From assembly GCA_017935675.1 (NCBI GenBank), contig JAGBHE010000063.1, positions 1 through 33,355 of the forward strand: DNA of 33,355 nt, in the 5' to 3' direction. This document shows positions 24,056 through 33,352 of the stretch, piece after piece. The DNA comes from Clostridia bacterium (lineage in GTDB: Bacteria; Bacillota; Clostridia; UBA1381). The notes beneath the pieces are model-generated. The model was not told the origin of the DNA. It saw only the letters and a list, made by a program, of their open reading frames with translations, and ran no database searches. How positions within the stretch are numbered: position 1 is the stretch's first letter; each line of letters opens with the position of its first letter. The translations under genes and the position numbers were made by a program.

Positions 24056-24901
24056 ATGGCATACAAGATACTTACAAAAAAAACGCTGAATCCCCAGGTT
24101 TTTCTGATGGAGATAGAAGCGCCGGCAGTAGCTGCCAAGGCTGAGCCGGGACAATTCATTATTCTCCGTACAGATGATAAGGGAGAGCGTGTTCCGTTCA
24201 CAATTGCTGATTTTGACAGAGAAAAGGGTTCTGTTACCATAATTGTTCAGGTAGTCGGAAAGACTACAAAGGATCTCGAAAAATTTGAGGCGGGAATGGA
24301 GCTGCAGGATTTTGTCGGTCCTCTCGGTATGCCGACAGAGCTTGAGGGGAAGAAAAAGGTAGCTGTTATCGGCGGAGGTCTCGGAACAGCAATAGCTTAC
24401 CCCCAGGCAAAGAAGCTTCACGCCATGGGAGCATGTGTTCATCTTATTGCAGGCTTCCGCAGCACCGAATTTATAATTCTCGAAGAAGAGCTTAAAGAGG
24501 TTGCGGATAAGCTTATAATAACAACAGACGATGGCTCCAACGGCTTAAAAGGCTTTGTAACCGACCGTCTTAAGGAGCTGCTTAAAAGCGGAGAAAAATA
24601 TGATGAGGTAATAGCCATAGGTCCTCTCGTTATGATGCGTGCCGTCTGCGCGGTTACAAAGGAATATGATATACCCACAACTGTCAGCATGAACCCCGTT
24701 ATGATTGACGGCACAGGCATGTGCGGCGGCTGCCGCGTTATAGTCGGCGGCGAAACAAAATTCGCATGCGTTGACGGCCCGGATTTTGACGGTCATAAAA
24801 TTGATTGGGATCTTGCCATGAACAGACAGAGAATGTTTAAAGAGCTTGAACAGCACTCCTTTGCCGAAGGCACTTGCCGGCTGGCGGACAGAAAAAACTA
24901 A
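24056..24901 (+). CDS. nfnA: NADH-dependent ferredoxin:NADP+ oxidoreductase, small subunit (NfnA/SudB-like)
   Basis: A 281-residue ferredoxin-NADP reductase-type flavoprotein. PFTIADF region binds FAD, KVAVIGGGLGTAIAYPQAKKL binds NAD(P), and MIDGTGMCGGCRVIVGG ... CVDGP holds the [2Fe-2S] cluster (Cys223, 226, 238, with Asp219 as likely fourth ligand as known for NfnA). With the large subunit it couples reduced ferredoxin and NADH oxidation to NADP+ reduction by electron bifurcation, a key link between fermentation and NADPH in anaerobes. The ATG at 24056 has GAGGTG upstream; the frame from 24023 adds 11 residues without support. It is also annotated as sulfide dehydrogenase subunit beta in related genomes. 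Confidence 0.85.
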   Translation: MAYKILTKKTLNPQVFLMEIEAPAVAAKAEPGQFIILRTDDKGERVPFTIADFDREKGSVTIIVQVVGKTTKDLEKFEAGMELQDFVGPLGMPTELEGKKKVAVIGGGLGTAIAYPQAKKLHAMGACVHLIAGFRSTEFIILEEELKEVADKLIITTDDGSNGLKGFVTDRLKELLKSGEKYDEVIAIGPLVMMRAVCAVTKEYDIPTTVSMNPVMIDGTGMCGGCRVIVGGETKFACVDGPDFDGHKIDWDLAMNRQRMFKELEQHSFAEGTCRLADRKN

Positions 24902-24917
24902 CAAGGAGCAGATTAAA

Positions 24918-26309
24918 ATGATAAATAATGATTTAAAAAAGACACCCATGCCGGAGCAATGCCCCTCGGAGCGGAATAAGAACTTTCTTGAGGTTACAAC
25001 AGGCTACACCGAGGAAATGGCAGTAAACGAGGCAAGACGCTGCCTCAACTGTAAGACAAAACCGTGTATGAACGGCTGCCCGGTGCATGTTAAAATTCCA
25101 GAATTTATAGCATATGTTGCCGAAGGAAAATTTGAAGAGGCTTATCTTAAAATTAAGGAAACAAACGCTCTTCCCGCTGTATGCGGCCGTGTATGCCCTC
25201 AGGAAACCCAATGCGAATCAAAGTGTGTTCGCGCAATCAAGGGCGAAAGCGTAGGCATAGGAAGACTTGAAAGATTTGTTGCCGACTACCACATGAAGCA
25301 CGTTGAGGATATAATAGAAAAAATCCCGTCAAACGGTAAAAAGGTTGCGGTGGTAGGCTCCGGTCCGTCGGGACTGACTGTTGCCGGAGACCTTGCAAAG
25401 CGCGGCTATGAGGTTACTGTCTATGAAGCATTCCACACTGCCGGCGGAGTTCTGATGTACGGTATTCCCGAATTCAGACTGCCTAAGGACATTGTTCAGA
25501 AGGAAATCGAAAATCTTAAAAAGCTTGGTGTTGACATTGAAACAAATGTTGTTATCGGAAAAACCATTCTCTTAGACGAGCTTTTTGAAGATTATGGCTT
25601 TGATGCGGTTTATATCGGCTCAGGCGCAGGTCTTCCCTCATTTATGGGAATTGACGGAGAAAGCCTTAACGGCGTTTATTCGGCAAACGAATTTCTCACC
25701 CGCATTAATCTTATGAAGGGCTATAAGTTTCCTGAATATGACACACCCGTTTACATAGGAAAAAGCGTTGCCGTTCTCGGCGGCGGTAATGTTGCCATGG
25801 ACGCTGCAAGATGCGCAAAAAGACTCGGCGCCGAAAATGTATATATTGTTTACAGACGCGGTCTTGAAGAGCTTCCCGCAAGAGCCGAGGAGGTAATGCA
25901 CGCTAAGGAGGAGGGTATTGAGTTCAAGCTTCTCACCAACCCGACAAGATTTATCGGAGACGATAAAGGCTGGCTTAAGGAAATGGAGGTTGTCTCCATG
26001 GAGCTTGGCGAGCCTGATGCCAGCGGCAGACGCCGTCCTGTAAAAATTGAAGGCTCAGAGCATATCCTCCCTATTGACACCGCGGTCATTGCAATCGGAC
26101 AAACACCAAATCCCCTTATAAAGAAAACCACCGAAGGACTGGACACCAACAAAAAAGGCTGCATAATTGCAGATGAGGAAACCGGAAAAACAAGCAAGAA
26201 GCATGTTTATGCCGGCGGCGACGTTGTTACGGGAGCCGCAACGGTTATCCTTGCCATGGGCGCCGGTAAGGCTGCCGCAGAGGCGATTGACAAAGAATTA
26301 AGCGAATAA
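24918..26309 (+). CDS. nfnB: NfnB/GltA-type FAD/[4Fe-4S] large subunit
   Basis: A 463-residue flavoprotein. Two [4Fe-4S] sites are visible: Cys42, 45, 50, 54 and Cys89, 93, 99, 103. FAD-binding GSGPSGLTVAGDLAKRG and NADP-binding GGGNVAMDAARCAKRLG follow, then GGDVVTGAATVILAMGAGK near the end. The pairing with NfnA, 16 bases upstream, favours NfnB. Free-standing homologues are annotated as NADPH-dependent glutamate synthase small chain, which has the same fold. AAGGAG precedes ATG 24918; an in-frame start at 24846 would sit inside nfnA. Confidence 0.9.
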   Translation: MINNDLKKTPMPEQCPSERNKNFLEVTTGYTEEMAVNEARRCLNCKTKPCMNGCPVHVKIPEFIAYVAEGKFEEAYLKIKETNALPAVCGRVCPQETQCESKCVRAIKGESVGIGRLERFVADYHMKHVEDIIEKIPSNGKKVAVVGSGPSGLTVAGDLAKRGYEVTVYEAFHTAGGVLMYGIPEFRLPKDIVQKEIENLKKLGVDIETNVVIGKTILLDELFEDYGFDAVYIGSGAGLPSFMGIDGESLNGVYSANEFLTRINLMKGYKFPEYDTPVYIGKSVAVLGGGNVAMDAARCAKRLGAENVYIVYRRGLEELPARAEEVMHAKEEGIEFKLLTNPTRFIGDDKGWLKEMEVVSMELGEPDASGRRRPVKIEGSEHILPIDTAVIAIGQTPNPLIKKTTEGLDTNKKGCIIADEETGKTSKKHVYAGGDVVTGAATVILAMGAGKAAAEAIDKELSE

Positions 26310-26316
26310 ATAAATA

Positions 26317-26348
26317 CTGTCCGGAAAACATATCCGGGCAGTTTTTTT
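26317..26348 (+). terminator. Terminator of the nfn operon
   Basis: A nine-bp stem with one G-T pair (26317-26325 with 26333-26341) followed by seven T, seven bases after the nfnB stop codon. Confidence 0.9.
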
Positions 26349-26384
26349 ACCACAAAAAAAATCTGAAAAATTTTCTGAATATGC

Positions 26385-26413
26385 TTGATTTTTATATAGC
26401 TATATGATATAAT
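26385..26413 (+). promoter_or_regulatory. Promoter with palindromic operator before the XRE gene
   Basis: TTGATT at 26385-26390, 17 bases, TATAAT at 26408-26413 with extended TG at 26405-26406. The spacer contains the 12-bp perfect palindrome ATATAGCTATAT (26394-26405). Autoregulation by the encoded XRE protein is plausible. Confidence 0.65.
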
Positions 26414-26445
26414 CGTCAAAGTAACCGAAGGGACGGTGAAATGAT

Positions 26446-27036
26446 ATGAAAAAAGGAACGGAAGCTTCTGTAGGCTTCTATCTTCGCAGATTCCGCAAAA
26501 GCAAAAATATTACTCAGGCAAGGCTTGCCGAAATTCTCGGAGTAAGCCTGAAAACCATATCAGCCTGGGAGCTCGGCACAAGGAAGCTGCCGTCAGACGC
26601 TATGATCAAGCTTCTCAGGTATTATGATATCAGTCTTCGTGATTTTTACCGCACAGGTGATTCGCATCAGGCAGACTGCTGTATTTACGTATGCAAAAAA
26701 TGCGGCAATATTATTTTTACTTCTGCCGATGCGAAGGTGAGCTGCTGCGGCATGACGCTTCATGCCGGCGAGGCGAATACAATTTCCGAATGTCCCGAGA
26801 TTTTGCCTTCAGTGTCTGACGGCCGCCTGACGGTCCGGGCAGAGCATGAAATGACACCTGACCACTGCATTATGTTTATTGTCTACATAAGCGCATGCGC
26901 AAGTGAACTGGTAAAGCTTTATCCCGGAGATCGTCCCGAAGCCTCCTTTACATGGCGCGGCAGCGGCAAAATCCTGATCGGCTGCTCGCTCCACGGTCTT
27001 CACACGCTGCAAATTGCACAGACCTGTCCGCCATGA
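26446..27036 (+). CDS. XRE regulator fused to a desulfoferrodoxin-like domain
   Basis: 196 residues. 8-66 is an XRE helix-turn-helix (ARLAEILGVSLKTISAWELGTRKLPS). 78-108 is a desulforedoxin-like knuckle with Cys83, Cys86, Cys100 and Cys101 for a Fe(SCys)4 site. 125-190 resembles superoxide reductase: His134 and His140 in AEHEMTPDHC, LYPGDRPEASF, and Cys180-x-x-His183 in GCSLHGL. The first His of the usual four-His, one-Cys centre (His49 in Desulfoarculus enzymes) is not present where expected, with a Cys116 nearby instead. It may be a redox-sensing regulator with a sensing iron centre, not an enzyme (inference). The palindrome in its promoter may be its own site. Confidence 0.8.
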   Translation: MKKGTEASVGFYLRRFRKSKNITQARLAEILGVSLKTISAWELGTRKLPSDAMIKLLRYYDISLRDFYRTGDSHQADCCIYVCKKCGNIIFTSADAKVSCCGMTLHAGEANTISECPEILPSVSDGRLTVRAEHEMTPDHCIMFIVYISACASELVKLYPGDRPEASFTWRGSGKILIGCSLHGLHTLQIAQTCPP

Positions 27037-27041
27037 TTAAG

Positions 27042-27096
27042 GCAATTGCAAAATGCAATCGCAATGCAGAATGCATAATGCAGAATGCAGAATTTT
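27042..27096 (+). repeat. Dispersed short-period repeat, copy B
   Basis: GCAATTGC at 27042-27049 and GCAATCGC at 27055-27062 are followed by four GCAGAAT or GCATAAT-type units to 27096. It aligns without gaps with 11989-12030. It fills most of the gap between the XRE and AraC genes. Confidence 0.65.
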
Positions 27097-27173
27097 GTTT
27101 ATATATAAGAAAAACGCAGTTTTTCAACCGTAATTTCCCATTGTAATCGAATATAAAGAAAGGAAGATAGCAC

Positions 27174-28037
27174 ATGTATCAGCAGTTTGTTTTAAAAAAA
27201 TCCATCAATGTCAATTCAATTTTTACGGCATATGATGACATAAAACGCTTTGATTTTGTCTTTAACGGTGAACAGCACGATTTCTGGGAGCTTGTTTATG
27301 TTGCAAGCGGTAAAATCGGAGCTACGGCTGATAACAGAGTATATGAGCTTTCAGAGGGTCAGATTATTTTCCATAAGCCGATGGAATTTCATAAGCTGTG
27401 GTCCAGCGGCGGTACGGAACCACATGTTATAATATTGTCCTTTGATGCCGACGGACCCGGAATGAAGCGCTTTGAAAACAGTATCTTTCTTATGCCCCCC
27501 GACGGCTCGGATGAGCTTTTCAAAATATTCGAGGAAATAGACACTGTATTTGACCGGCGTTCCGACTTTTCTCTGCAGCTTAAAGAGAATTACGACGAAT
27601 ACGCTGTCAATATGCTTGCGCTTCGCATGGAAATGCTTCTGATTAAAATTCTAAACGGAACGAAGCAGACGGTCAGAGAGGATCACCATGCAGGCGCAGA
27701 AATTTACAGAAAAATAATAAGTGTTATGAACGAAAACATAGGTGAAAACCTTACAATCAGTCAGATAGCGGATATATGCCATATAAGTGAAAGCTATCTG
27801 AAGAAGATTTTTACCAAATACTCGGGCTGCGGCGCGGCAAAATACTTTTTGCGTCTTAAAATATCAAGAGCCTGCACCATGCTTCTCAACGGCGCAAGTG
27901 TTTCAAAAATCAGCGATTCGCTTTCCTTCGGGAATCAGCAGTATTTCAGCACGGTTTTTAAGCGTGAAACGGGCTACAGTCCTACAGCATATAAAAAACA
28001 TATATTAATTGAGGGAAACAGAGACACACGACGATAG
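27174..28037 (+). CDS. AraC family transcriptional regulator
   Basis: 287 residues. 30-150 is a cupin-like sensor (QHDFWELVYVASGKI, GQIIFHKPMEFHKL), and 180-280 the double helix-turn-helix of AraC proteins (LTISQIADICHISESYLKKIFTKYSGCGAAKYF, VSKISDSLSFGNQQYFSTVFKRETGYSPTAYKK). It most likely activates the ABC exporter gene 19 bases downstream or another sugar- or drug-related target. AAAGGAAG lies upstream of ATG 27174. Confidence 0.93.
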   Translation: MYQQFVLKKSINVNSIFTAYDDIKRFDFVFNGEQHDFWELVYVASGKIGATADNRVYELSEGQIIFHKPMEFHKLWSSGGTEPHVIILSFDADGPGMKRFENSIFLMPPDGSDELFKIFEEIDTVFDRRSDFSLQLKENYDEYAVNMLALRMEMLLIKILNGTKQTVREDHHAGAEIYRKIISVMNENIGENLTISQIADICHISESYLKKIFTKYSGCGAAKYFLRLKISRACTMLLNGASVSKISDSLSFGNQQYFSTVFKRETGYSPTAYKKHILIEGNRDTRR

Positions 28038-28056
28038 TTTTTAAGAGGTGCTTGTC

Positions 28057-29898
28057 ATGAATGAAAACGAAATAATCGATAGTCTTCTGAAGGATCAGGA
28101 CACAAATACAGAACCTGAACAAGAGACAAAAACAATTCCCGACTATGAGGAAATGTTCAGCAGCGGCAACAGGAAAAAAACACCCTTTGACATACTTAAA
28201 ATAATTGCATCCCGGAACAAGGCGGAAATTCTTATATCATCAGTGCTTTTTACCATAAAGAGCTGTGCGGTATGGATTATACCTATTATAACGGCAAATG
28301 TTATAAACATCGCCACAACCGGCGGTGAGGACGCAATGCATAAAATGCTTATTAATATTGCCCTGCTCATGGTTGTAATATTTCAGAATATACCGTCTCA
28401 TGTGATATATGCACGGTTCACGGATAAAATGCTCCGTACAACCGGGGCAGGGCTTCGCAACACCGTGATTAAAAAGCTGCAGCATCTTTCAATCTCCTTC
28501 CACAAGGAAATTGAATCGGGACGGCTTCAGTCAAAATTCATGAGAGATATTGAAGCGGTTGAATTTTTCAACAATCATTTTATGAAGAGCGTGATACCAT
28601 GCATTATCGGGATAATAATATCAATCGGTATATCCGCATTTAAAAGCGGCATAGTAACACTGTTTTTCCTTGTGGTTATACCGCTTAACGTAATCATGGT
28701 AACGGCATTTCAAAAAACCATGAAAAGAAACAACCGGCATTTCAGAGAAGAAAACGAAAATATTTCCGCTAAGGTTTCAAGCATGATTGACATGATTCCC
28801 GTAACCAAGGCACATGGTCTTGAAAACGAGGAAATACACAAGCTTGAGGAAAACATAAGAAAGCTCCGTGAGGAAGGGCTTATTCTTGATAAGACAAACG
28901 CCTACTTCGGCTCGATTTCGTGGGTTTTAAGTACGGCGCTCAGCGGACTTTGTCTGCTTTTCACGGGTATTCTTGCGCTTAAAGGAAAAATCCAGGTAGG
29001 CGACATTGTGCTTTATCAGACGTATTTTAACTCCATAACAGGAAATGTGCAGTCGCTTGTGAACATCTATCCGGAGCTTTCAAAGGGACTTGAATCAATA
29101 CGTTCAATTTCCGAAATAATAAACTCTGACGAAACGGAGGACAACAAAGGAAAAATCAGCCTGAAATACGTTCACGGAAGCGTTGATTTCCGGGATGTTT
29201 GCTTTAGGTACCCGCATGCTTCGGAATATTCAATCAAAAATTTTAACCTCCGGGTTTCGGCAGGGGAATGTATTGCGCTGGTGGGAGCCTCCGGCTCCGG
29301 CAAATCAACCGTTATGAATCTGGTCATAGGCTTTTTCAAAGCAACCTCGGGCGAGATTGCAATCGACGGTAAAAATATAAATCTTATTGACCTTACAAGC
29401 TACAGGCATTTTATATCCGTAGTACCGCAAAACTGCATACTGTTTACCGGTACGATACGCGATAATATAACCTACGGTCTGAGCCATGTTGACGAAGCAA
29501 GGCTTCAGGAGGTTATACACCTTGCCAACATAGACGAGTTCACGAACGAGCTTCCGGACGGAATAAATACGTTTATCGGTGAAAACGGCGGAAAGCTGTC
29601 GGGAGGTCAAAAGCAGCGGATTTCAATAGCAAGAGCGCTTATACGTGACCCGAAAATCCTTATTCTCGACGAGGCAACCTCGGCTCTTGACAACATTTCG
29701 GAATATCATGTCCAGCAAGCTATGAATGAGCTTATAAAAGGGCGTACTACCTTCATAGTAGCACATAGACTGTCAACAATACGTGACGCGGACAGAATCG
29801 TTGTCATGGATAAGGGCGAAATCGTGGAATGCGGAGACTATGACAGCCTTATGGCAAAAAAGGGATATTTCTATGAGCTTAAAAATCTGAACGGATAA
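28057..29898 (+). CDS. ABC exporter, fused membrane and ATPase domains
   Basis: A 613-residue MsbA/LmrA-type exporter. An acidic, disordered-looking N-terminus (1-40, many Asp, Glu, Gln) is followed by six helices (about 60-330) and a nucleotide-binding domain with Walker A GASGSGKST at 410-418, LSGGQKQRISIARAL and ILILDEATSALD. Substrate unknown; lipids, peptides and drugs are possible. It acts as a dimer. AGAGG precedes ATG 28057. It follows the AraC gene and may be controlled by it. The neighbouring NRPS points towards it, so export of the NRPS product is possible but unsupported. Confidence 0.9.
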   Translation: MNENEIIDSLLKDQDTNTEPEQETKTIPDYEEMFSSGNRKKTPFDILKIIASRNKAEILISSVLFTIKSCAVWIIPIITANVINIATTGGEDAMHKMLINIALLMVVIFQNIPSHVIYARFTDKMLRTTGAGLRNTVIKKLQHLSISFHKEIESGRLQSKFMRDIEAVEFFNNHFMKSVIPCIIGIIISIGISAFKSGIVTLFFLVVIPLNVIMVTAFQKTMKRNNRHFREENENISAKVSSMIDMIPVTKAHGLENEEIHKLEENIRKLREEGLILDKTNAYFGSISWVLSTALSGLCLLFTGILALKGKIQVGDIVLYQTYFNSITGNVQSLVNIYPELSKGLESIRSISEIINSDETEDNKGKISLKYVHGSVDFRDVCFRYPHASEYSIKNFNLRVSAGECIALVGASGSGKSTVMNLVIGFFKATSGEIAIDGKNINLIDLTSYRHFISVVPQNCILFTGTIRDNITYGLSHVDEARLQEVIHLANIDEFTNELPDGINTFIGENGGKLSGGQKQRISIARALIRDPKILILDEATSALDNISEYHVQQAMNELIKGRTTFIVAHRLSTIRDADRIVVMDKGEIVECGDYDSLMAKKGYFYELKNLNG

Positions 29899-29910
29899 TA
29901 AAAGTATTAT

Positions 29911-29937
29911 GGGGCTGCTGCATTAAGCAGCAGCCCC
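29911..29937. terminator. Terminator-like hairpin between convergent genes
   Basis: An 11-bp perfect GC-rich stem (29911-29921 with 29927-29937) lies 13 bases after the exporter stop codon. There is a G-rich tail and then TTTT on the plus strand, and an AT-rich tail on the minus strand. It probably serves both the exporter and the NRPS gene. Confidence 0.7.
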
Positions 29938-29980
29938 GGGGGGGTTTTGGATTCAGCCTTTGTGAGATAGATATATGATA

Positions 29981-32900
29981 TTATCCCTCCAAATATCCAA
30001 TTTTTCTGAAATATTCAATATATTTTCTAATATACTCAAAATCAATATCCGACCATTCAAAACCGAGTTTACGCAAGTACTCAACCGTAAAATTATTTTC
30101 GATACGGATATTGCTGTCGTAGTTTAACTTATCATTTTCATCCATATCATTGATAAATGTTTCAAAAATGTATTCTGTGCCTGTTTCTGTTGCAGTTTTG
30201 CGGAGTGCATCGGTAAATGTCTTGCCGTCAACGACCTGCATATTAAGTCCGCAAGCATTGAAATATTCAATCAGCTTGTCCATATACACAACTTTGGTGC
30301 TGTTAATGTGAAATACGGTTTGCTCGCTGCTGAAATTTCTTGCAATGCGCATAATGGCGTTTGCAGCATCATCAATAGGTGTGTATTCGGTGTATAAATC
30401 CATCAGGTAATCAGGGAATATTCCTAAATCCAAAATTGCTTTTACACGGTTTAAGAAAGCATTGCTTTCATGATTTCTTTGAAACTTCAAATCGCTGAAA
30501 CGATTCGTTAGGTTACCCATACGCATAATGTTCGCCTGCAAGCCTTTTGTCATAGCGTCAAGCACAGCCTTTTCAGCTTCGAATTTACTTCGTGCATAAA
30601 CATTTTCAAGAGGCTGTTCTATGTATAAGCTGCTTTCATAAAAATGCTTTTCCGTTTCGCTGATATAACCGTCAAAGTTATCACCAAAGCTGTTGCCCGA
30701 CACACTAAGGGTAGAGGTATGAATCAGCTTTGCTTCTGCTTTAAAGCAAAATTCAATCAGCTTATTTACAGTTTCAACATTGGTCTCATAAAAATACTTG
30801 TATGAGCCGTAATGCTTAACACTTGCCGCTGCATTGATTACCGTACTGACTTTTGTGATTAGTTCATCATATTTTGTGTCGGTAAGCCCAAATTTTTCTT
30901 TCTGCAAATCGGCACAAAGCACAACGATTCTCCTATCAAACAGAGTATTGTATTTTCCGCCGAAATAAAATTCCATTAGGTCTTTTAATCTGCTTTTGCT
31001 GTCTTCGCTATCCGCACCACGAACCAAGCAATATGCAGTTCCCGTATCTCCGTCAAGAAAATCAGCTAAAATATGTATGCCGAGATATCCCGTTGCACCG
31101 GCAAGCAGGATATTTCCAACCTCGGTTTTCTGCGGAGTGGTGATATTTTCAATTTTGTTCTTTTCAAGTATCTTGTTTATTGTAGTAAAATCACTGTCTT
31201 TAAATGTAACCTCAAGTTTATTTCCGTTTTCAATACATTCGCAAATATATTTAACTGTCGGATAATCAAATACATTCTGCAAATTAAAATAGATGCCTTC
31301 ATTATGTGCCTTTGATACAAACTCAATTGCCTTTAAGCTGTCTCCGCCAAGATCAAAGAAATCATCCTCCAGACCAATGGGCGAATAATTCAGCACCTTT
31401 TCCATAAGTCCGGCAATTTCTTTTTGAAGCTTCGTTTGCGGTTTTACATATTCTACATTATTTGAAATATTGGATAAATCAACTTCGGGCAATGCCTTGC
31501 GGTTAATCTTTCCGCTTGGTGTAAGGGGCATTTCAGGTAAAACCGTAAAGATATGCGGCATCATATATTTAGGCAGCTTATCTGATATTGCTTTCTTAAT
31601 TTCGGAAAGTTCAACTGACTTTTTTTCGGTGTAGAAAGCGCAGATAAGCTGCCTGCCGTTTTCATCTTTGCGTACTGTAACAACAGCCTGTGACACACCC
31701 TCCACAGAACAGATTGCGTTTTCAATTTCGCCGAGTTCTATTCGGAGGCCTCTTATCTTAACCTGAAAATCATTTCTGCCTACATAGGCAATGTTTCCGT
31801 CTTCTCGCCAATATGCAAGGTCGCCTGTTTTATACATCTTGCCTTCACCAAATGGGTTGTCTATAAACTTCTCGGCAGTCAGTTCAGGTCTGTTAAGATA
31901 CCCTGCGCCAACCCCGTCCCCGGCAATGCAAAGCTCACTGATTTGTCCCATTGGCATCGGGTTATTGTATTTATCTACAATATAAATTTGAGTATTTGCG
32001 ATGGGTTTTCCGATGGTTATATCAGTTGAGTTGATTTCACCAAAAGAAACACCTATTGTTGTTTCTGACGGACCGTATCCGTTAAAGAATTTAGCAGATG
32101 TATGATCTTCTAAAAATTCATATAAATCAGGTGTAAAATTCTCTGCGGCAACCATAATTATCTTTGCTTTTTTTATTGCCTCGACATATCTGTCATTTCC
32201 GCAAAATGCCTTTATGGTTGATGGTGTTGAATGAATTACATCGACATTATACTTTTTGATAAGTCTTGCTAAATCTTCCGCATGCATCATTTCATAGTCG
32301 TTTGCCAAAACAAGAGATAATCCGTTTAACAAAAACAATGCATAATCAACACCAAATGCATCAAAACAACATTTGAATGTAGAAATAAGCCGACTGCCTT
32401 CGTTTATCATACAATGTTGGTAATTATTATTATTATTATTATCGCAGAAGTTCATAAGATTTCTGTGTCTTATCAGTGTTCCTTTTGGTTTTCCTGTTGT
32501 GCCTGATGTATAGATACAGTAGCAATTATTATCAGATGTTATTTCTATATTCGGATTTTCTTCGTTATCTGAAATGAACTCGTTCAAATTATCTTCTGTA
32601 ATAAAGAATTTTGCACCGCTATCTTCAAGCATATAATTTATTCTATCTTGCGGAAAATCAAGGTCAATAGGTAAATATGCTGCTCCCGATTTTAGTATAC
32701 CAAACATAACAGGAATTAAGTAGCTGTTTCTTGGCAGAGCAAAAGCTACTATGTCATTGGGCTTAACGCCTTTTCCTATTAAGCTGTTTGCAATTCTGTT
32801 AGAAAGTTTATTTAATTCATTATATGTAAGAGTTTTATCACACGCAATAACCGCCGTTTTGTCAGGCGATTTCAAAACCTGTTCTTCAAACAGCTGATGT

Positions 32901-33352
32901 ACGCATTTGTCCTTCTGGTAATCTGCTTTTGTATCGTTGAAAGTATGTAAAAGTGTATTCTTTTCCTGCTGTGATACAGCAGAAATGTCTTTAATCTGCA
33001 TTTTGTTATCAAGCATTGCCAAAAGCACCTGCTTAAATCCGTCAGCAAGCCTTTTTATCGTATTCCCTTTATATAAATCTGTGCAGTATTCCGCCATTAA
33101 AACGACATCGTTTTCTCTTGGCATTACATTTAATGTTAAATCATACTTTGAGGTTGTGACAGGGATAGAGAGAAGCTCAGCTTTCTTGTCTGCAAAGGTT
33201 ACATCTGTCATTTCCTCGCTCTGATATGCAAACATCACATCAAAAAGCGGATTTCTGTTTTGAGCGTCAATATCTAATTTCTTAACAAGCTCGCCGAACG
33301 GATAGTCCTGATTTGCAATAGCGCTTATAGAATTTTCCTTTACCTCCTGCAA
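29981..33352 (-). CDS. Nonribosomal peptide synthetase, last module with reductase release (partial)
   Basis: 1123 residues of a longer protein that continues beyond the right edge. In order: the end of a condensation domain (1-125), adenylation domain (about 150-625; YTSGTTGKPKG at 281-291, NGYGPSETT at 424-432, catalytic Lys615 in TPSGKINRKAL), a thiolation domain with Ser672 in LGGDSLKAI, and a C-terminal thioester reductase (748-1123; GATGYLG at 752-758, Tyr919 and Lys923 in VYARSK). Release as an aldehyde is expected, as known for gut clostridial NRPSs making peptide aldehydes and pyrazinones. Specificity residues, by hand alignment to GrsA, read about D-A-V-H-M-A-G-I-G; I cannot name the substrate. 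A run of six Asn (305-310) interrupts the A domain. Codon use is more AT-rich than neighbouring genes. Confidence 0.9.
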   Translation of the reverse strand: MQEVKENSISAIANQDYPFGELVKKLDIDAQNRNPLFDVMFAYQSEEMTDVTFADKKAELLSIPVTTSKYDLTLNVMPRENDVVLMAEYCTDLYKGNTIKRLADGFKQVLLAMLDNKMQIKDISAVSQQEKNTLLHTFNDTKADYQKDKCVHQLFEEQVLKSPDKTAVIACDKTLTYNELNKLSNRIANSLIGKGVKPNDIVAFALPRNSYLIPVMFGILKSGAAYLPIDLDFPQDRINYMLEDSGAKFFITEDNLNEFISDNEENPNIEITSDNNCYCIYTSGTTGKPKGTLIRHRNLMNFCDNNNNNNYQHCMINEGSRLISTFKCCFDAFGVDYALFLLNGLSLVLANDYEMMHAEDLARLIKKYNVDVIHSTPSTIKAFCGNDRYVEAIKKAKIIMVAAENFTPDLYEFLEDHTSAKFFNGYGPSETTIGVSFGEINSTDITIGKPIANTQIYIVDKYNNPMPMGQISELCIAGDGVGAGYLNRPELTAEKFIDNPFGEGKMYKTGDLAYWREDGNIAYVGRNDFQVKIRGLRIELGEIENAICSVEGVSQAVVTVRKDENGRQLICAFYTEKKSVELSEIKKAISDKLPKYMMPHIFTVLPEMPLTPSGKINRKALPEVDLSNISNNVEYVKPQTKLQKEIAGLMEKVLNYSPIGLEDDFFDLGGDSLKAIEFVSKAHNEGIYFNLQNVFDYPTVKYICECIENGNKLEVTFKDSDFTTINKILEKNKIENITTPQKTEVGNILLAGATGYLGIHILADFLDGDTGTAYCLVRGADSEDSKSRLKDLMEFYFGGKYNTLFDRRIVVLCADLQKEKFGLTDTKYDELITKVSTVINAAASVKHYGSYKYFYETNVETVNKLIEFCFKAEAKLIHTSTLSVSGNSFGDNFDGYISETEKHFYESSLYIEQPLENVYARSKFEAEKAVLDAMTKGLQANIMRMGNLTNRFSDLKFQRNHESNAFLNRVKAILDLGIFPDYLMDLYTEYTPIDDAANAIMRIARNFSSEQTVFHINSTKVVYMDKLIEYFNACGLNMQVVDGKTFTDALRKTATETGTEYIFETFINDMDENDKLNYDSNIRIENNFTVEYLRKLGFEWSDIDFEYIRKYIEYFRKIGYLEG
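32423..32442 (-). repeat. Trinucleotide microsatellite inside the NRPS gene
   Basis: Uninterrupted ATT units on the plus strand (AAT read on the coding strand) that encode Asn305-310 between motifs A3 and A4 of the adenylation domain. Slippage would change the residue count in whole codons. Confidence 0.9.

Noticed and set aside
26948..27175. A 75-codon leftward frame between the XRE and AraC genes
   Set aside because: It reads through the short-period repeat and has no ribosome binding site.
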